This document shows, piece by piece, positions 16,790 to 26,923 of a DNA stretch of 46,283 bases (positions are counted from its first letter, which is position 1; each line of letters starts with the position of its first letter). Source of the stretch: Pseudomonadota bacterium (GTDB lineage: Bacteria; Pseudomonadota; Gammaproteobacteria; Steroidobacterales; Steroidobacteraceae); contig JAFAGC010000119.1 in the NCBI GenBank assembly GCA_023423065.1, forward strand, positions 1-46,283, in the 5' to 3' direction. Both the position numbers and the translations under genes were made by a program. The notes beneath the pieces were generated by a model, which ran no database searches, was not told the origin of the DNA, and saw only the letters and a program-made list of their open reading frames with translations.

Positions 16790-18042
16790 CGGCCGGTGTG
16801 CGCCGGCACGCGCATCAGCAGCGCGCCGCCGATCACGAACAGCAGGATGAGCGACACGATCGACGCGCGTGCATCGTTGGTCGCCGCCGCGACGATCGCG
16901 ATCAGCAGCGGCCCGAGCACCGTCGCGAACTTGCCCATCATGTTGTAGAAGCCGAAGAACTCGGCGTTCTTGCCCTCGGGAACCAGCCGGCCGAACAGCG
17001 AGCGCGACAGGCTCTGCACGCCACCCTGCACGAGGCCCACGACAATCGCCATTGCGTAGAACTCGGCCTCGCTGTCGAGGAAGTACGCATATACCGTGAT
17101 GCCGGCATAAACCACGAGTCCGATCAGGATGCCGCGCTGCGGACCGATGCGGTCGCCTAACCACCCGAACAGCAACGCCGCCGGGAAGCCGACGAATTGC
17201 GTTATCAACAGCGCGAGCAGCAGGCTGCCCGAGTCGAGCCCGAGCGACAGGCCGTAGTCCACCGCCATCTTGATGATCGTGTTCACGCCGTCGATGTAGA
17301 ACCAGTACGCGAGCAGGAAGATCACCACCGTGCGGTACTGGCGCACGTGCGAGATGGTGCTCGCGAGCTCGCGGAAACCCACCGAGATCGCGGCGCCGAC
17401 GCCGAGGCGCGGGCCGGCCTGGTGTTCGACGACGCGGCGCATGAGCGGGATCGAGAACAGCAGCCACCAGATCGCGACGGTCACGAAGGACGCGCGCACC
17501 GCCTGGCCGGCGTCCGCGAGACCGAACCACCCGGGGTTCTGGACCATCAGCACGTTGAGCAGGAACAGCAGGCCGCCGCCGAGATAACCCAGCGCGTACC
17601 CGAACGCGGATACGCGGTCGTACTCGGTGGGTTTCGAAACGTCGAGCAGCAACGCGTCGCTGAACACGATTCCGCCGTTGAATCCCAGCGTGCCGAGTAC
17701 GAACAGGGCCGCCGCCCACGGCCACTCGCCCTGTCCGACGAAATACAGCGCGCCCGTCGCGCCGACGCCTAACAACGTCCACGCGAACAGGAACTGCTTG
17801 CGGCGCCCGCCGCGGTCGGCGATGGCGCCGAGGATGGGCGCGAGGATCGCGATGACGAGTCCGGCCAGCGCGTTGGCGTAACCGAGCCGGGAGGTCGTGG
17901 CCGTCGCGGCGACGCCCGTGCTCCAGAACTTCTGGAAGAACACCGGGAAGAACCCGGCCATCACCGTGGTCGCGAACGCCGAATTCGCCCAGTCGTACAA
18001 CGCCCAGGCGAAGACCTGTTTGTTCCTGAAATACTCCAGCAC
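16786..18042 (-). CDS. MFS transporter, UMF1/Atg22-like family
   Basis: A 418-residue protein with about twelve membrane helices. The N-terminal motif FAWALYDWANSAF is characteristic of the Atg22-like (UMF1) branch of the major facilitator superfamily, whose yeast member exports amino acids from the vacuole; bacterial substrates are unknown. The GTG at 18042 is preferred to the longest open frame (to 18111), which runs into the palindromic repeat, and because an extended -10 box sits exactly six bases before it. The stop overlaps the convergent transglutaminase stop by four bases. Confidence 0.88.
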   Translation of the reverse strand: MLEYFRNKQVFAWALYDWANSAFATTVMAGFFPVFFQKFWSTGVAATATTSRLGYANALAGLVIAILAPILGAIADRGGRRKQFLFAWTLLGVGATGALYFVGQGEWPWAAALFVLGTLGFNGGIVFSDALLLDVSKPTEYDRVSAFGYALGYLGGGLLFLLNVLMVQNPGWFGLADAGQAVRASFVTVAIWWLLFSIPLMRRVVEHQAGPRLGVGAAISVGFRELASTISHVRQYRTVVIFLLAYWFYIDGVNTIIKMAVDYGLSLGLDSGSLLLALLITQFVGFPAALLFGWLGDRIGPQRGILIGLVVYAGITVYAYFLDSEAEFYAMAIVVGLVQGGVQSLSRSLFGRLVPEGKNAEFFGFYNMMGKFATVLGPLLIAIVAAATNDARASIVSLILLFVIGGALLMRVPAHTGR

Positions 18043-18048
18043 GCCGCG

Positions 18049-18057
18049 AGAGTAGCA
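18049..18057 (-). promoter_or_regulatory. Extended -10 (TGCTACTCT) for the MFS gene
   Basis: Reading the minus strand, TGC followed by TACTCT (18054 to 18049) forms an extended -10 box, six bases ahead of the GTG start codon at 18042. The predicted transcript start falls on the GTG, so the message would be leaderless. Confidence 0.45.
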
Positions 18058-18063
18058 GGAATT

Positions 18064-18152
18064 GGGGACATTCCTCGTTTGCCGGCAAACGGGGACAGGC
18101 CTCTGTGGCAATCAGGCCTGTCCCCTTTTGCTAGGAAATCAGGAATGTCCCC
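18064..18152. repeat. Nested palindromic element, GGGGACATTCCT family
   Basis: Outer arms GGGGACATTCCT (18064-18075) and AGGAATGTCCCC (18141-18152) enclose inner arms GGGGACAGGCCT (18091-18102) and AGGCCTGTCCCC (18114-18125), giving a cruciform-like nested palindrome that fills the gap between prfC and the MFS gene. It shares its outer arm with the element at 36689-36781 but is unlike the one at 9963-10009. REP-like in style; no transposase is nearby. Confidence 0.82.
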
Positions 18153-18155
18153 ATT

Positions 18156-19748
<1,593 letters not shown>

Positions 19749-19812
19749 AACCCATCGCTCGACAAAAGGCGGCGCATGATACCAGCCCCCGGGCCGAACC
19801 TCCGCGCGATGG

Positions 19813-19851
19813 AAAAAACGCCGGCCCACCTCTCGCGCGGCGAGCCGGCGT
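19813..19851 (-). terminator. Rho-independent terminator after the copper receptor gene
   Basis: On the minus strand an 8-bp GC-rich stem (ACGCCGGC, 19851-19844, pairing with 19825-19818) encloses an 18-base loop that can pair further, and is followed by a run of six T (19818-19813, A on the plus strand). It begins 10 bases after the receptor stop and separates it from prfC. Confidence 0.85.
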
Positions 19852-19860
19852 CGAGGGTCG

Positions 19861-21987
19861 TCAGCGGAAATCCGCCCCGATGCGCAGCCAGGCGGTGCGA
19901 CCCGGCTCATTGACGCGCATCGTCTGCTCGTAGCCGCTCAGCATCGCGCCACCGCGGCTCAGGTGCTCCGAGAATTCGCGATCGAACAGGTTGTCGACGC
20001 CGGCCGAGATGAGAATGTCGTCCGTCAGCTTCCAGGACGCGCTCACCGCCATAGTGGTGAATCCATCGCTTCGGCCGAGATCCTTGCCCACGATGTTGCC
20101 CTGGTTGATCGCGAAGCGCTCTTGGTCCGCCACCGAGCGCACGAGCAATCCCGCCGACCAGCGCTCCGCCTCGTAGTTGACTCCCGCACGCAGTTCCAGC
20201 GCCGGGATCTGCGCGAGCGGCACACCGTCCGTCCGGTTCTCGCCGCGCGTGTATGCCGCGGCGCCCGTCAGGTTCCATCCCTCGGCAACTCGATAGGCCA
20301 GATCGAGCTCCGCGCCGAAAGTGCTCGCGTCGACGCCGCGCGTCACCGTCGTGCTGCGCATGCCCTTCATGAATCCCGACTGCATGAGGATGAAGTCGTC
20401 GATCCGGCTGTAGAAACCCGCAACCGACAACTCGACGCGCTCCGAACGGTAGATGAAGCCCGCATCGACCTGTGTCGTCTTCTCGGTTTCGCTTTCGAAG
20501 GCACTGAGGCTCGTGGTGCTCTCGCTGCCCGCCGTGATTTCCCAGTAGTCGGGAAAACGCTCGACGTGGCCGACGCCGGCGTAAAACGTCGTGGAAAGCG
20601 ATGAGACATCGCGCTCGTAACGCGCGAAGCCGCTGGTGAGCATTTCGTTCCGCTCGTCGCGATAGGTCGGATTCGGCTGGTTGCCCGCGCGCATCGGACG
20701 AGAGTCGCGCGCGTACCAGGCATCGAGTCGGGTGCCGGCGACTATCTTCTGCCCTTCGCCGACCTGCCAGCTCGTTTCGCCGAACAGGCCCACGTCCCGG
20801 AAGCGCGCATCCTCGGCGCGCGGCATCCTCTCGTACGGGGTGGTCACCTGGTTGTTCGTCATGCGCCCGGTGTGCACGTTTTCCTGCATGTCCACGCCGA
20901 GCGTCGCATGCACCGTTTCGCCCGCGAGATCGAAGGCCACCCTCGCCCCCGAGGTGCGCCGGTCCGGATTGTTGGCCATCGCCATCATGGAGGGCATGAG
21001 TTCACGCAGGCTGTAGTTGTCCATGACGTGATCCACGTAGTTGTAGAACGCCTGCGCCTCGATCTTGCGCACGAGACGGTCGGGTCGATCCAGTTCGAAC
21101 CCGACGCCCGCGTTCTCGCGCGCGAACTTCGAGCCATCCATCGAGCGATCCGCGTACGCGGCCTCGCCATTGCTCTTCGCGGCGGAGATCGTCAACCGCG
21201 TATGCTCGGTCGGCGTCCAGCCGAACAGCGCGTTCGAATTCCAGCGCATGTATCGCGAATGGACCTCGCGGCCCGCCCCGTCCTCGTAGTTGCCGGATTC
21301 GGCGCGCGAAGCGGACAGCAGGCCGTAGACGTGTTCGTTGCCGGCTTCCAGGTTGCCGACCAGGTCGCGCCGGTCGGCCGTCCCCGTGACCAGGCTGCCA
21401 CGCGCCCGCAAGCCGAACTCCTGGTAGTTTGGTTCGTCGCGTTCGAACATCACCGTGCCCGCGGCATTGCCCGGGCCACGCAGCACGGTCTGCGGCCCCT
21501 TCACGATCACGATACGGTCGTAGGTTTCGGGAAAGATGTACGCGGTCGGCGGATCCATGCGCGAGCCGCAGCCGCCGAGCACGAGTTCGCCATCGGTCTG
21601 GATGCCGAGACGCGAGCCGGCCATGCCGCGGAACACGGGGTCGCCATCGGTACCGCCCTTGCGGATCACGGAGAAGCCGCTCACGGATTTCAGATAGTCG
21701 GCGCCGTCATGCGAGGGCAGCGGCTGGCGCGGCACCTTCGCGTCCATTTCCACGGTCAGTGGCGCAAGCATGCGCGGCGCCGTCACCACGACCTCGCGCA
21801 GCCGCGTGGTCTCGCCGGAGGTCGAAGCGGCATTGCCTGGCTCGACGTCACCTTCCGCCGCCGGCACCGGCCACGCGGCCATGCCGAGTACGGCACCGAT
21901 GGCGAGAGTCAGAGCGGTCGTCCGGCGATTCGTCGGATTGATGGGCGCGCGCGGGCCTGCGCCGTGCGCATGTTCGCAATGGATCAT
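19861..21987 (-). CDS. oprC: TonB-dependent copper receptor (OprC/NosA type)
   Basis: A 708-residue outer-membrane receptor: N-terminal signal region with an Ala-Ala-Glu cleavage-like site near residue 45, plug domain (about residues 65-190, containing YLKSVSGFSVIRKGG and a VKGPQTVLRGPGN block), then a 22-strand-type barrel ending in Phe-Arg, a usual outer-membrane C-terminus. The motif GGCGSRMDPPTAYIFPETYD is diagnostic of OprC/NosA: its Cys-x-x-x-Met, plus the His-x-Met found later (DHVMDN), match the reported copper site of Pseudomonas OprC. The ATG at 21987 has a GGGGGA ribosome site. The gene is monocistronic, with its own promoter and terminator; no copper regulator lies beside it. Confidence 0.9.
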   Translation of the reverse strand: MIHCEHAHGAGPRAPINPTNRRTTALTLAIGAVLGMAAWPVPAAEGDVEPGNAASTSGETTRLREVVVTAPRMLAPLTVEMDAKVPRQPLPSHDGADYLKSVSGFSVIRKGGTDGDPVFRGMAGSRLGIQTDGELVLGGCGSRMDPPTAYIFPETYDRIVIVKGPQTVLRGPGNAAGTVMFERDEPNYQEFGLRARGSLVTGTADRRDLVGNLEAGNEHVYGLLSASRAESGNYEDGAGREVHSRYMRWNSNALFGWTPTEHTRLTISAAKSNGEAAYADRSMDGSKFARENAGVGFELDRPDRLVRKIEAQAFYNYVDHVMDNYSLRELMPSMMAMANNPDRRTSGARVAFDLAGETVHATLGVDMQENVHTGRMTNNQVTTPYERMPRAEDARFRDVGLFGETSWQVGEGQKIVAGTRLDAWYARDSRPMRAGNQPNPTYRDERNEMLTSGFARYERDVSSLSTTFYAGVGHVERFPDYWEITAGSESTTSLSAFESETEKTTQVDAGFIYRSERVELSVAGFYSRIDDFILMQSGFMKGMRSTTVTRGVDASTFGAELDLAYRVAEGWNLTGAAAYTRGENRTDGVPLAQIPALELRAGVNYEAERWSAGLLVRSVADQERFAINQGNIVGKDLGRSDGFTTMAVSASWKLTDDILISAGVDNLFDREFSEHLSRGGAMLSGYEQTMRVNEPGRTAWLRIGADFR

Positions 21988-22044
21988 CGATTCCCCCGTT
22001 TGGAAGCGGCTGTTCGCCGCCTTGGTGTTCTTGATTGCGGGGAA

Positions 22045-22074
22045 TTTATAGTCGGCCGGGTGACAGACGCTCAA
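22045..22074 (-). promoter_or_regulatory. Probable promoter of the copper receptor gene
   Basis: On the minus strand TTGAGC (22074-22069) and TATAAA (22050-22045) are 18 bases apart, giving a leader of about 50 bases before the ATG at 21987. The rest of the 245-base gap (21988-22232) holds no gene; a CGCGGG inverted repeat without a T run near 22188-22209 may end the rimI transcript. I see no convincing Fur box. Confidence 0.6.
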
Positions 22075-22232
22075 CGCATCGATCATTGATTTTGACAATG
22101 GCCGACCCGGCTGCATCGCCATTGGCACGGCGCCGAGTATCGACACTGCAAGCGCACGGGGCTGTCTAACTAGATCTCCGCCGCCCGCGAGGTCGGTGCC
22201 GCGGGAGAAATTTCAGGGTTGGCGACGGATGA

Positions 22233-22724
22233 CTACGTCGTGGACGACTTGAGCTCGAGCTTCAGCACGATCGCGTCTTCGCGTCCGTCGACGGCCTGGT
22301 AATACCCGCGACGGATGCCGATCTGCTCGAACCCCAGATTCTGGTACAGCCGGATCGCCGAGAGATTCGAGGGACGCACTTCGAGGAACGCCTCGGCGAC
22401 GCCGGCCGCCGCGGCGCGTTCGAGCAGGTGTTCGAGCAGCCGCCTGCCGAAGCCGAGATTGCGGAACTCGTCGCGCACGCAGACGTTGAGGATGTGCGCC
22501 TCGCCCGCCCCGAGACTCATGACGCCGTAACCGATGATCTGCCCGGCCATGTCGAGCGCGCGACACGAATAACCGACACGCAGGCAGTCGCGGAAGATGT
22601 TCTCGCTCCACGGAAACGCGTAGCTGCGCTTTTCGATCGCCGCCACGTCCGGCAAGTCGAGCTCCATCATCGGACGGATGTGGACCTCCGGCACCTCGCG
22701 CATGTTTTCCCGTGCGGCGGCCAT
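22233..22724 (-). CDS. rimI: Ribosomal protein S18-alanine N-acetyltransferase
   Basis: A 163-residue GNAT acetyltransferase, which in the RimI group acetylates the N-terminal Ala of ribosomal protein S18. Visible features: the RimI-type beginning IRPMMELDLPDVAAIEK with SYAFPWSE soon after, the acetyl-CoA loop in RDEFRNLGFGRRLL (about residues 93-106), and the late EVRPSNLSAIRLYQNLGFEQIG block with RRGYY, all typical of RimI. The start ATG overlaps the upstream glycosylase stop by one base (TGATG); a second ATG at 22703 would fit better to family length. The glycosylase-rimI pairing is common in proteobacteria. Confidence 0.9.
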   Translation of the reverse strand: MAAARENMREVPEVHIRPMMELDLPDVAAIEKRSYAFPWSENIFRDCLRVGYSCRALDMAGQIIGYGVMSLGAGEAHILNVCVRDEFRNLGFGRRLLEHLLERAAAAGVAEAFLEVRPSNLSAIRLYQNLGFEQIGIRRGYYQAVDGREDAIVLKLELKSSTT

Positions 22725-23482
22725 CAGTTCCCCAGCGATGCGTAGGTGGCGCGCGCGAACTTGAGATCTTCCCAGGCCTTGCGCTTGTCTCCCGGCGTGC
22801 GCAGTAGATAGGCCGGGTGGTACGTGATGACGAGCGGCGTGCCCGCGTCGCCGAATCGATGCAGCTTGCCGCGCAGCCGCGCCAGCGGCGCATCCGTGGC
22901 CAGCAGGTTCTGCGCGGCGATGCGCCCCACCGCGAGCAGCATCTTCGGCCCGAGCAGCGCGATCTGCCGCGAGAGATACGGCAGGCACTTCGAAACCTCC
23001 TCGGGTTTCGGGTCGCGGTTGCCCGGCGGCCGGCACTTGAGGATGTTGGCGATGAACACCGTTTCGCGCGGGAGTCCGATCGCGAGCAGCATGGCGTTGA
23101 GCAGCTGGCCGGCGCGCCCGACGAAGGGTTCGCCCTGACGGTCCTCTTCCGCCCCCGGCGCTTCGCCGATCACCATCCATTCCGCGCGCGTGTTTCCCAC
23201 GCCGAACACGGCCTGCGTGCGGGTCTTGCAGAGGTCGCAGGCGGTGCATGCGGCGACCTGCTCGCGCAGCGGTCCCCAGTCGTTCGCCAGTTCGATGCGT
23301 GGCGCGGGCGCCTGGATCGCGGGAGTTTCGTCGCGCGCCATGGGCGGCGGCGAACTCGGCGCACGGACGGGTACGGGCTGCGCGACCTGCGCCTGCACGA
23401 TGTCCGGCGGCGCGTTGCGCGGCACCCAGCGATCGATGCCGAGGGCATCCAGGTACGCGTTGCGCAAACTACCGGGCCGCAC
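22724..23482 (-). CDS. Uracil-DNA glycosylase, type 4/5 family (Fe-S)
   Basis: A 252-residue DNA repair enzyme removing uracil from DNA. Core motifs: GEAPGAEEDRQGEPFVGRAG (active-site region) and ITYHPAYLLR (second motif). Cysteines in the CTACDLC segment and at CRPP...KCLPYL are positioned to bind a [4Fe-4S] cluster, as in family 4. The N-terminal ~85 residues form a Pro/Ala/Gln-rich linker. The start is probably the GTG at 23482, two bases past the pssA stop; TTG at 23467 is an alternative. Frames open far upstream are shadows of pssA. Family 4 is usual for thermophiles but also widespread in proteobacteria next to rimI. Confidence 0.9.
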   Translation of the reverse strand: MRPGSLRNAYLDALGIDRWVPRNAPPDIVQAQVAQPVPVRAPSSPPPMARDETPAIQAPAPRIELANDWGPLREQVAACTACDLCKTRTQAVFGVGNTRAEWMVIGEAPGAEEDRQGEPFVGRAGQLLNAMLLAIGLPRETVFIANILKCRPPGNRDPKPEEVSKCLPYLSRQIALLGPKMLLAVGRIAAQNLLATDAPLARLRGKLHRFGDAGTPLVITYHPAYLLRTPGDKRKAWEDLKFARATYASLGN

Positions 23483-23484
23483 GA

Positions 23485-24273
23485 TCAGCTCGCGTCGGCG
23501 CTTCGCGGGCGCCGCAACTTGCGACCTATCCACTGCACGGGGCCATACGTCGCGTACGAAACGAACATCGCGAACAACATCGTCGGTGGATCCACGCTGA
23601 TCAGGAACAGCATCGGCAGGATCACGAAGCCGATGTACGAGTACTTCACGCGCGCCGTGACGTCTATCTGCTTCAGGCTCAAATAGCTGAACGAGGAGAC
23701 CATCAGCGCGGCGGCGTATCCCGTCACCGCGAACGCGAGCACGAGGCCCGGCAATCCGGGCTCGCGCCACTTGGCGAAGAACCACACGAACGCCGCAACG
23801 GTCGCGGCCGCCGACGGACTGGGCAGTCCCTGGAAGTAACGCTTGTCGCCGCTCGCGGTGTGCGTGTTGAAACGCGCCAGCCGCAACGCCGCGCACAACG
23901 CGTAGAAGAACGCGATGATCCAGCCGAACTGGCGCCACTCGTGGCCGTACTCGCCGATGCGGATCACGCCCCACTGGTACACCAGCACCGCGGGCGCGAG
24001 GCCGAAGGCCACCATGTCCGCCAGGCTGTCGTATTCCTTGCCGAACGGGCTTTCGGTCCGCGTCCAGCGCGCCACGCGACCGTCGAGACCGTCGAACAGC
24101 ATCGCGATGAAGACGGCACCGCCCGCGACCGCGAAGTTGCGGTCGATCGCCGCCACGATGGAGTAGAAGCCGGAGAACAGGCATCCGGTCGTGAGCAGGT
24201 TCGGCAACAGATAGATGCCGCGACTCGGCGGATTCTGGTGCTTCGCGTCGGGGTTCGTGGGGTCTGGATTCAC
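23485..24273 (-). CDS. pssA: CDP-diacylglycerol-serine O-phosphatidyltransferase
   Basis: A 262-residue membrane enzyme making phosphatidylserine, the precursor of phosphatidylethanolamine. The CDP-alcohol phosphotransferase signature is complete (about residues 55-80): DGLDGRVAR, then eight residues, GKEYDSLAD, with all the acidic metal ligands. Several helices follow, and the basic C-terminus has a RKLRRPR stretch. It is of the integral-membrane type (subclass II), not the E. coli PssA type. The GTG at 24273 gives a sensible length and has a TATGAT box exactly six bases ahead. It is divergent from proS, and the glycosylase and rimI genes follow with 1-2 base gaps. Confidence 0.93.
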   Translation of the reverse strand: MNPDPTNPDAKHQNPPSRGIYLLPNLLTTGCLFSGFYSIVAAIDRNFAVAGGAVFIAMLFDGLDGRVARWTRTESPFGKEYDSLADMVAFGLAPAVLVYQWGVIRIGEYGHEWRQFGWIIAFFYALCAALRLARFNTHTASGDKRYFQGLPSPSAAATVAAFVWFFAKWREPGLPGLVLAFAVTGYAAALMVSSFSYLSLKQIDVTARVKYSYIGFVILPMLFLISVDPPTMLFAMFVSYATYGPVQWIGRKLRRPRSADAS

Positions 24274-24279
24274 GTCGGG

Positions 24280-24285
24280 ATCATA
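24280..24285 (-). promoter_or_regulatory. -10 box TATGAT for a leaderless pssA transcript
   Basis: On the minus strand TATGAT (24285-24280) lies six bases before the GTG at 24273, putting the predicted transcript start on the start codon. The -35 region is unconvincing. Confidence 0.5.
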
Positions 24286-24302
24286 GGCGAAATCAGGCGA
24301 CC

Positions 24303-24311
24303 TGATACACT
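24303..24311 (+). promoter_or_regulatory. Extended -10 (TGATACACT) for proS
   Basis: TG, one base, then TACACT at 24306-24311: an extended -10 box predicting a start near 24318 and a leader of about five bases before the ATG at 24323. It lies back to back with the pssA -10 box in a 49-base gap. Confidence 0.55.
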
Positions 24312-24322
24312 CTCGCGCCCCT

Positions 24323-26029
24323 ATGCGCTGGTCCCAATACCCGGTCAACACGACCAAAGAAACTCCCGCCGATGCCGAAGTCGTGAGCCACCAGCTCATG
24401 CTGCGCGCGGGCCTCGTTCGCAAGCTCGCCGCCGGACTGTACACCTGGATGCCGCTGGGCCTGCGCGCCATGCGCAAGGTCGAAAAGGTCGTGCGCGAGG
24501 AGATGGATCGTGCCGGCGCGCTGGAACTGCTCATGCCGGGCGTCATTCCCGCCGAATTGTGGGTCGAGTCCGGCAGGTGGGAGCAGTTCGGCCCCGAGCT
24601 GCTGCGCATCAAGGACCGCCACGAGCGCGACTTCTGCCTCGGTCCCACGCACGAGGAAGTGATCACCGACATCGCGCGCAACGAGCTCAAGAGTTACCGG
24701 CAGCTGCCCGTGAACTTCTACCAGGTCCAGATGAAGTTCCGCGACGAGCGCCGGCCGCGTTTCGGCGTGATGCGCGCGCGCGAATTCCTCATGAAGGACG
24801 CCTACTCCTTCCACTTGAGCGAGCAATCGTTGCAGGAAGGGTACGACGCGATGCATCGCGCCTACACCGCGATCTTCACGCGGCTGGGCCTGAAGTTCCG
24901 CTCGGTGAAGGCGGATACCGGCGCCATCGGCGGCAGCGGATCCGAGGAGTTCCACGTGCTCGCCGAATCCGGCGAGGACGCCATCGTCTTCTCCGACGGC
25001 GACAACTACGCCGCGAACATCGAGCTCGCCACCGCGGTGGCTCCGTCGACGCCGCGCGCGGCCGCGACGGCGCCGATGACGGAAGTTGCGACTCCGAATG
25101 CCGGCACGATCGAAGCCCTCACCGCATTCCTGGAAGTCGACGCGAGCAAGGTCGCGAAGACCTTGTTAGTCGAGGGCACCGATGACGGCGTCGTGGCGCT
25201 GGTGGTGCGCGGCGATCACGTGTTGAACGCGATCAAGGCACAGAAGCTGCCCGGCGTCGCGAACCCGCTGCGCATGGCGTCGGGCGCGGCCATTGCCGCC
25301 GGCACGGGCGCGGAGGCCGGATACATCGGACCCGTCGGATTCAAGGGCAAGGTTTATGCCGATCATTCGGCGGTCGCGCTCGCGGATTTCGTCTGCGGCG
25401 CGAACCGGAAGGACGCACACCTCACGGGCGTGAACTGGGGCCGGGACCTGCCCGAACCGGTCGCGGTCGACATCCGCAACGTGGTGCCGGGCGACCCCTC
25501 GCCCACCGGCAAGGGGACCTTGTCCATCGCGCGCGGCATCGAGGTCGGCCACATCTTCCAGCTCGGCAGGAAGTACAGCGAGTCCATGGGCGCGACCGTG
25601 CTCGACGAAACCGGCAAGGCGGCCACCCTGTACATGGGCTGCTACGGGATCGGTGTGACGCGTGTCGTAGCCGCGGCCATTGAACAGAACCATGATGCCC
25701 GCGGCATCATCTGGCCGGACGCCATCGCGCCCTTCCAGGTGGTCGTCGTTCCGCTCAACGCATCGAAGTCGCAACGTGTCCGGGATACCGCAGAACGCCT
25801 CTACAACGACCTGCTCGCCGCCGGTTACGACGTGTTGCTCGACGACCGCGACGAGCGGCCGGGCGTCAAGTTCGCCGACTCCGAGCTCATCGGGATCCCG
25901 CACCGCGTGGTGGTGGGCGAACGCGGCCTCGAGGCCGGCAAGCTCGAATACCGGCACCGGCGCGCCGAGGCGGCCGAGGAATTTCCCCTCGCCGACGCGA
26001 TTGCCACGTTGCGCGCGAAGCTCGGGTAG
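24323..26029 (+). CDS. proS: Prolyl-tRNA synthetase, bacterial type with editing domain
   Basis: A 568-residue class II synthetase charging tRNA-Pro. Seen: the N-terminal catalytic half with LAAGLYTWMPLG and the class II motif 2 region FRDERRPRFGVMRAREFLMKDAYSF (near residues 135-160), then the inserted editing domain (about residues 225-400) that clears Ala-tRNA-Pro, motif 3 in CYGIGVTRVVAA, and the anticodon-binding domain at the C-terminus. The full INS editing insertion marks the bacterial (ProS1) type. Length matches E. coli (572). Divergent from pssA. Confidence 0.97.
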   Translation: MRWSQYPVNTTKETPADAEVVSHQLMLRAGLVRKLAAGLYTWMPLGLRAMRKVEKVVREEMDRAGALELLMPGVIPAELWVESGRWEQFGPELLRIKDRHERDFCLGPTHEEVITDIARNELKSYRQLPVNFYQVQMKFRDERRPRFGVMRAREFLMKDAYSFHLSEQSLQEGYDAMHRAYTAIFTRLGLKFRSVKADTGAIGGSGSEEFHVLAESGEDAIVFSDGDNYAANIELATAVAPSTPRAAATAPMTEVATPNAGTIEALTAFLEVDASKVAKTLLVEGTDDGVVALVVRGDHVLNAIKAQKLPGVANPLRMASGAAIAAGTGAEAGYIGPVGFKGKVYADHSAVALADFVCGANRKDAHLTGVNWGRDLPEPVAVDIRNVVPGDPSPTGKGTLSIARGIEVGHIFQLGRKYSESMGATVLDETGKAATLYMGCYGIGVTRVVAAAIEQNHDARGIIWPDAIAPFQVVVVPLNASKSQRVRDTAERLYNDLLAAGYDVLLDDRDERPGVKFADSELIGIPHRVVVGERGLEAGKLEYRHRRAEAAEEFPLADAIATLRAKLG

Positions 26030-26045
26030 CTATCTAATCCGGGGC

Positions 26046-26675
26046 ATGCGCCTCCTCCTGCCCCTCGTCGCCCTGCTGCCCCTGGCATTGCACGCCGCGC
26101 CCGCGGTCGAAGCGCAGCGCGAGCCCGAGCTCAAGAGCGCCGTCCAGCACGCGATCGACCAGGCGGAATGTTTCGAGGACCGTTACGACTCCGCCGTCTG
26201 GTACAAGATGATGGAGCCGCGGCTGCGCAAGCGCGTGCCGGATCGCGAGGAGCGCATGGCGATCCTCAAGAACGTCTTCTGCGAGGCGAATCGCCCCGGC
26301 GAGATCCGCATTCCGCCCGGTCTCGTCATGGCGATCATGGAGATCGAGAGCAATTTCAACCGCTACGCCGTTTCACACGCGGGCGCGGTGGGATTGATGC
26401 AGGTCATGCCCTTCTGGCCGGAGAATCTCGGCATGCGCCGGCATCAGCTCGTGAAGGTCCCCGAGAACATCCGCATGGGTTGCGCGATCTTCCGGTTCTA
26501 CCTGAAACGCGAGAACAACAACATCGCGCGCGCGCTGGCGCGTTACAACGGCAGCGTCGGCAAGCGCTGGTATTCCGACAAGGTGATCGCCCAGTGGACG
26601 CGCTGGAACGGCGCGGACGACCTCGGCCGCTCGGCGCACGCCCGTCACGCCGAGCTGAATCCCGTCAGCCGCTGA
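26046..26675 (+). CDS. Small lytic transglycosylase (SLT family 1)
   Basis: A 209-residue exported murein hydrolase. The first ~24 residues form a signal peptide (MRLLLPLVALL, then Ala-rich). The SLT core follows: the catalytic Glu in MEIESNFNRYA, then GAVGLMQVMPFW and, later, the ALARYNGSVGKRWY block with the Tyr-Asn substrate motif. It is short compared with Slt70 or MltC, so a minimal single-domain enzyme. The start lies 16 bases after the proS stop, and a TATCTA box at 26031-26036 could make a nearly leaderless message of its own. The 3' end overlaps the convergent acylphosphatase gene by 31 bases. Confidence 0.88.
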   Translation: MRLLLPLVALLPLALHAAPAVEAQREPELKSAVQHAIDQAECFEDRYDSAVWYKMMEPRLRKRVPDREERMAILKNVFCEANRPGEIRIPPGLVMAIMEIESNFNRYAVSHAGAVGLMQVMPFWPENLGMRRHQLVKVPENIRMGCAIFRFYLKRENNNIARALARYNGSVGKRWYSDKVIAQWTRWNGADDLGRSAHARHAELNPVSR

Positions 26676-26923
26676 GCTTCGGACGCGTCGCACGACGTCG
26701 TCTCGACGCCCGTCACCTTCGAGGCGGGCGATCCTTCCCATAACCACGCGATGAACCTATCGACCGTGGCCTGCTCTCCGCAGGCCAGGACTTCGACGCG
26801 GCCGTCGGCGAGATTGCGCGCGAAACCCCTGAGCCCGAGCGACTCCGCCTTGCGCACGCAGGTGGCGCGGTAGAAGACGCCCTGGACCCGGCCGGACACC
26901 CATGATCGGCGGCAAACAACCAT
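26645..26923 (-). CDS. Acylphosphatase
   Basis: A 92-residue small enzyme hydrolysing acyl phosphates. The signature is clear: VSGRVQGVFYRATC near residues 9-22 with the phosphate-binding loop and Arg, and the catalytic Asn in RGFARNLADGRVEV near residues 32-45. The ATG at 26923 gives the usual length; GTG at 26899 is a less likely alternative. The 3' end overlaps the transglycosylase coding region by 31 bases, and the start is only 24 bases from the divergent wrbA start, so the wrbA promoter must reach into this gene. Confidence 0.9.
   Translation of the reverse strand: MVVCRRSWVSGRVQGVFYRATCVRKAESLGLRGFARNLADGRVEVLACGEQATVDRFIAWLWEGSPASKVTGVETTSCDASEAQRLTGFSSA

Noticed and set aside
16478..18088. 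A 536-codon minus-strand frame overlapping the MFS gene in another frame
   Set aside because: The membrane-helix frame next to it is clearly the real protein; this one is Arg-rich nonsense.
22147..22232. Fur box or copper-responsive operator upstream of the receptor
   Set aside because: No sequence close to the Fur consensus or a CueR-type dyad could be picked out.
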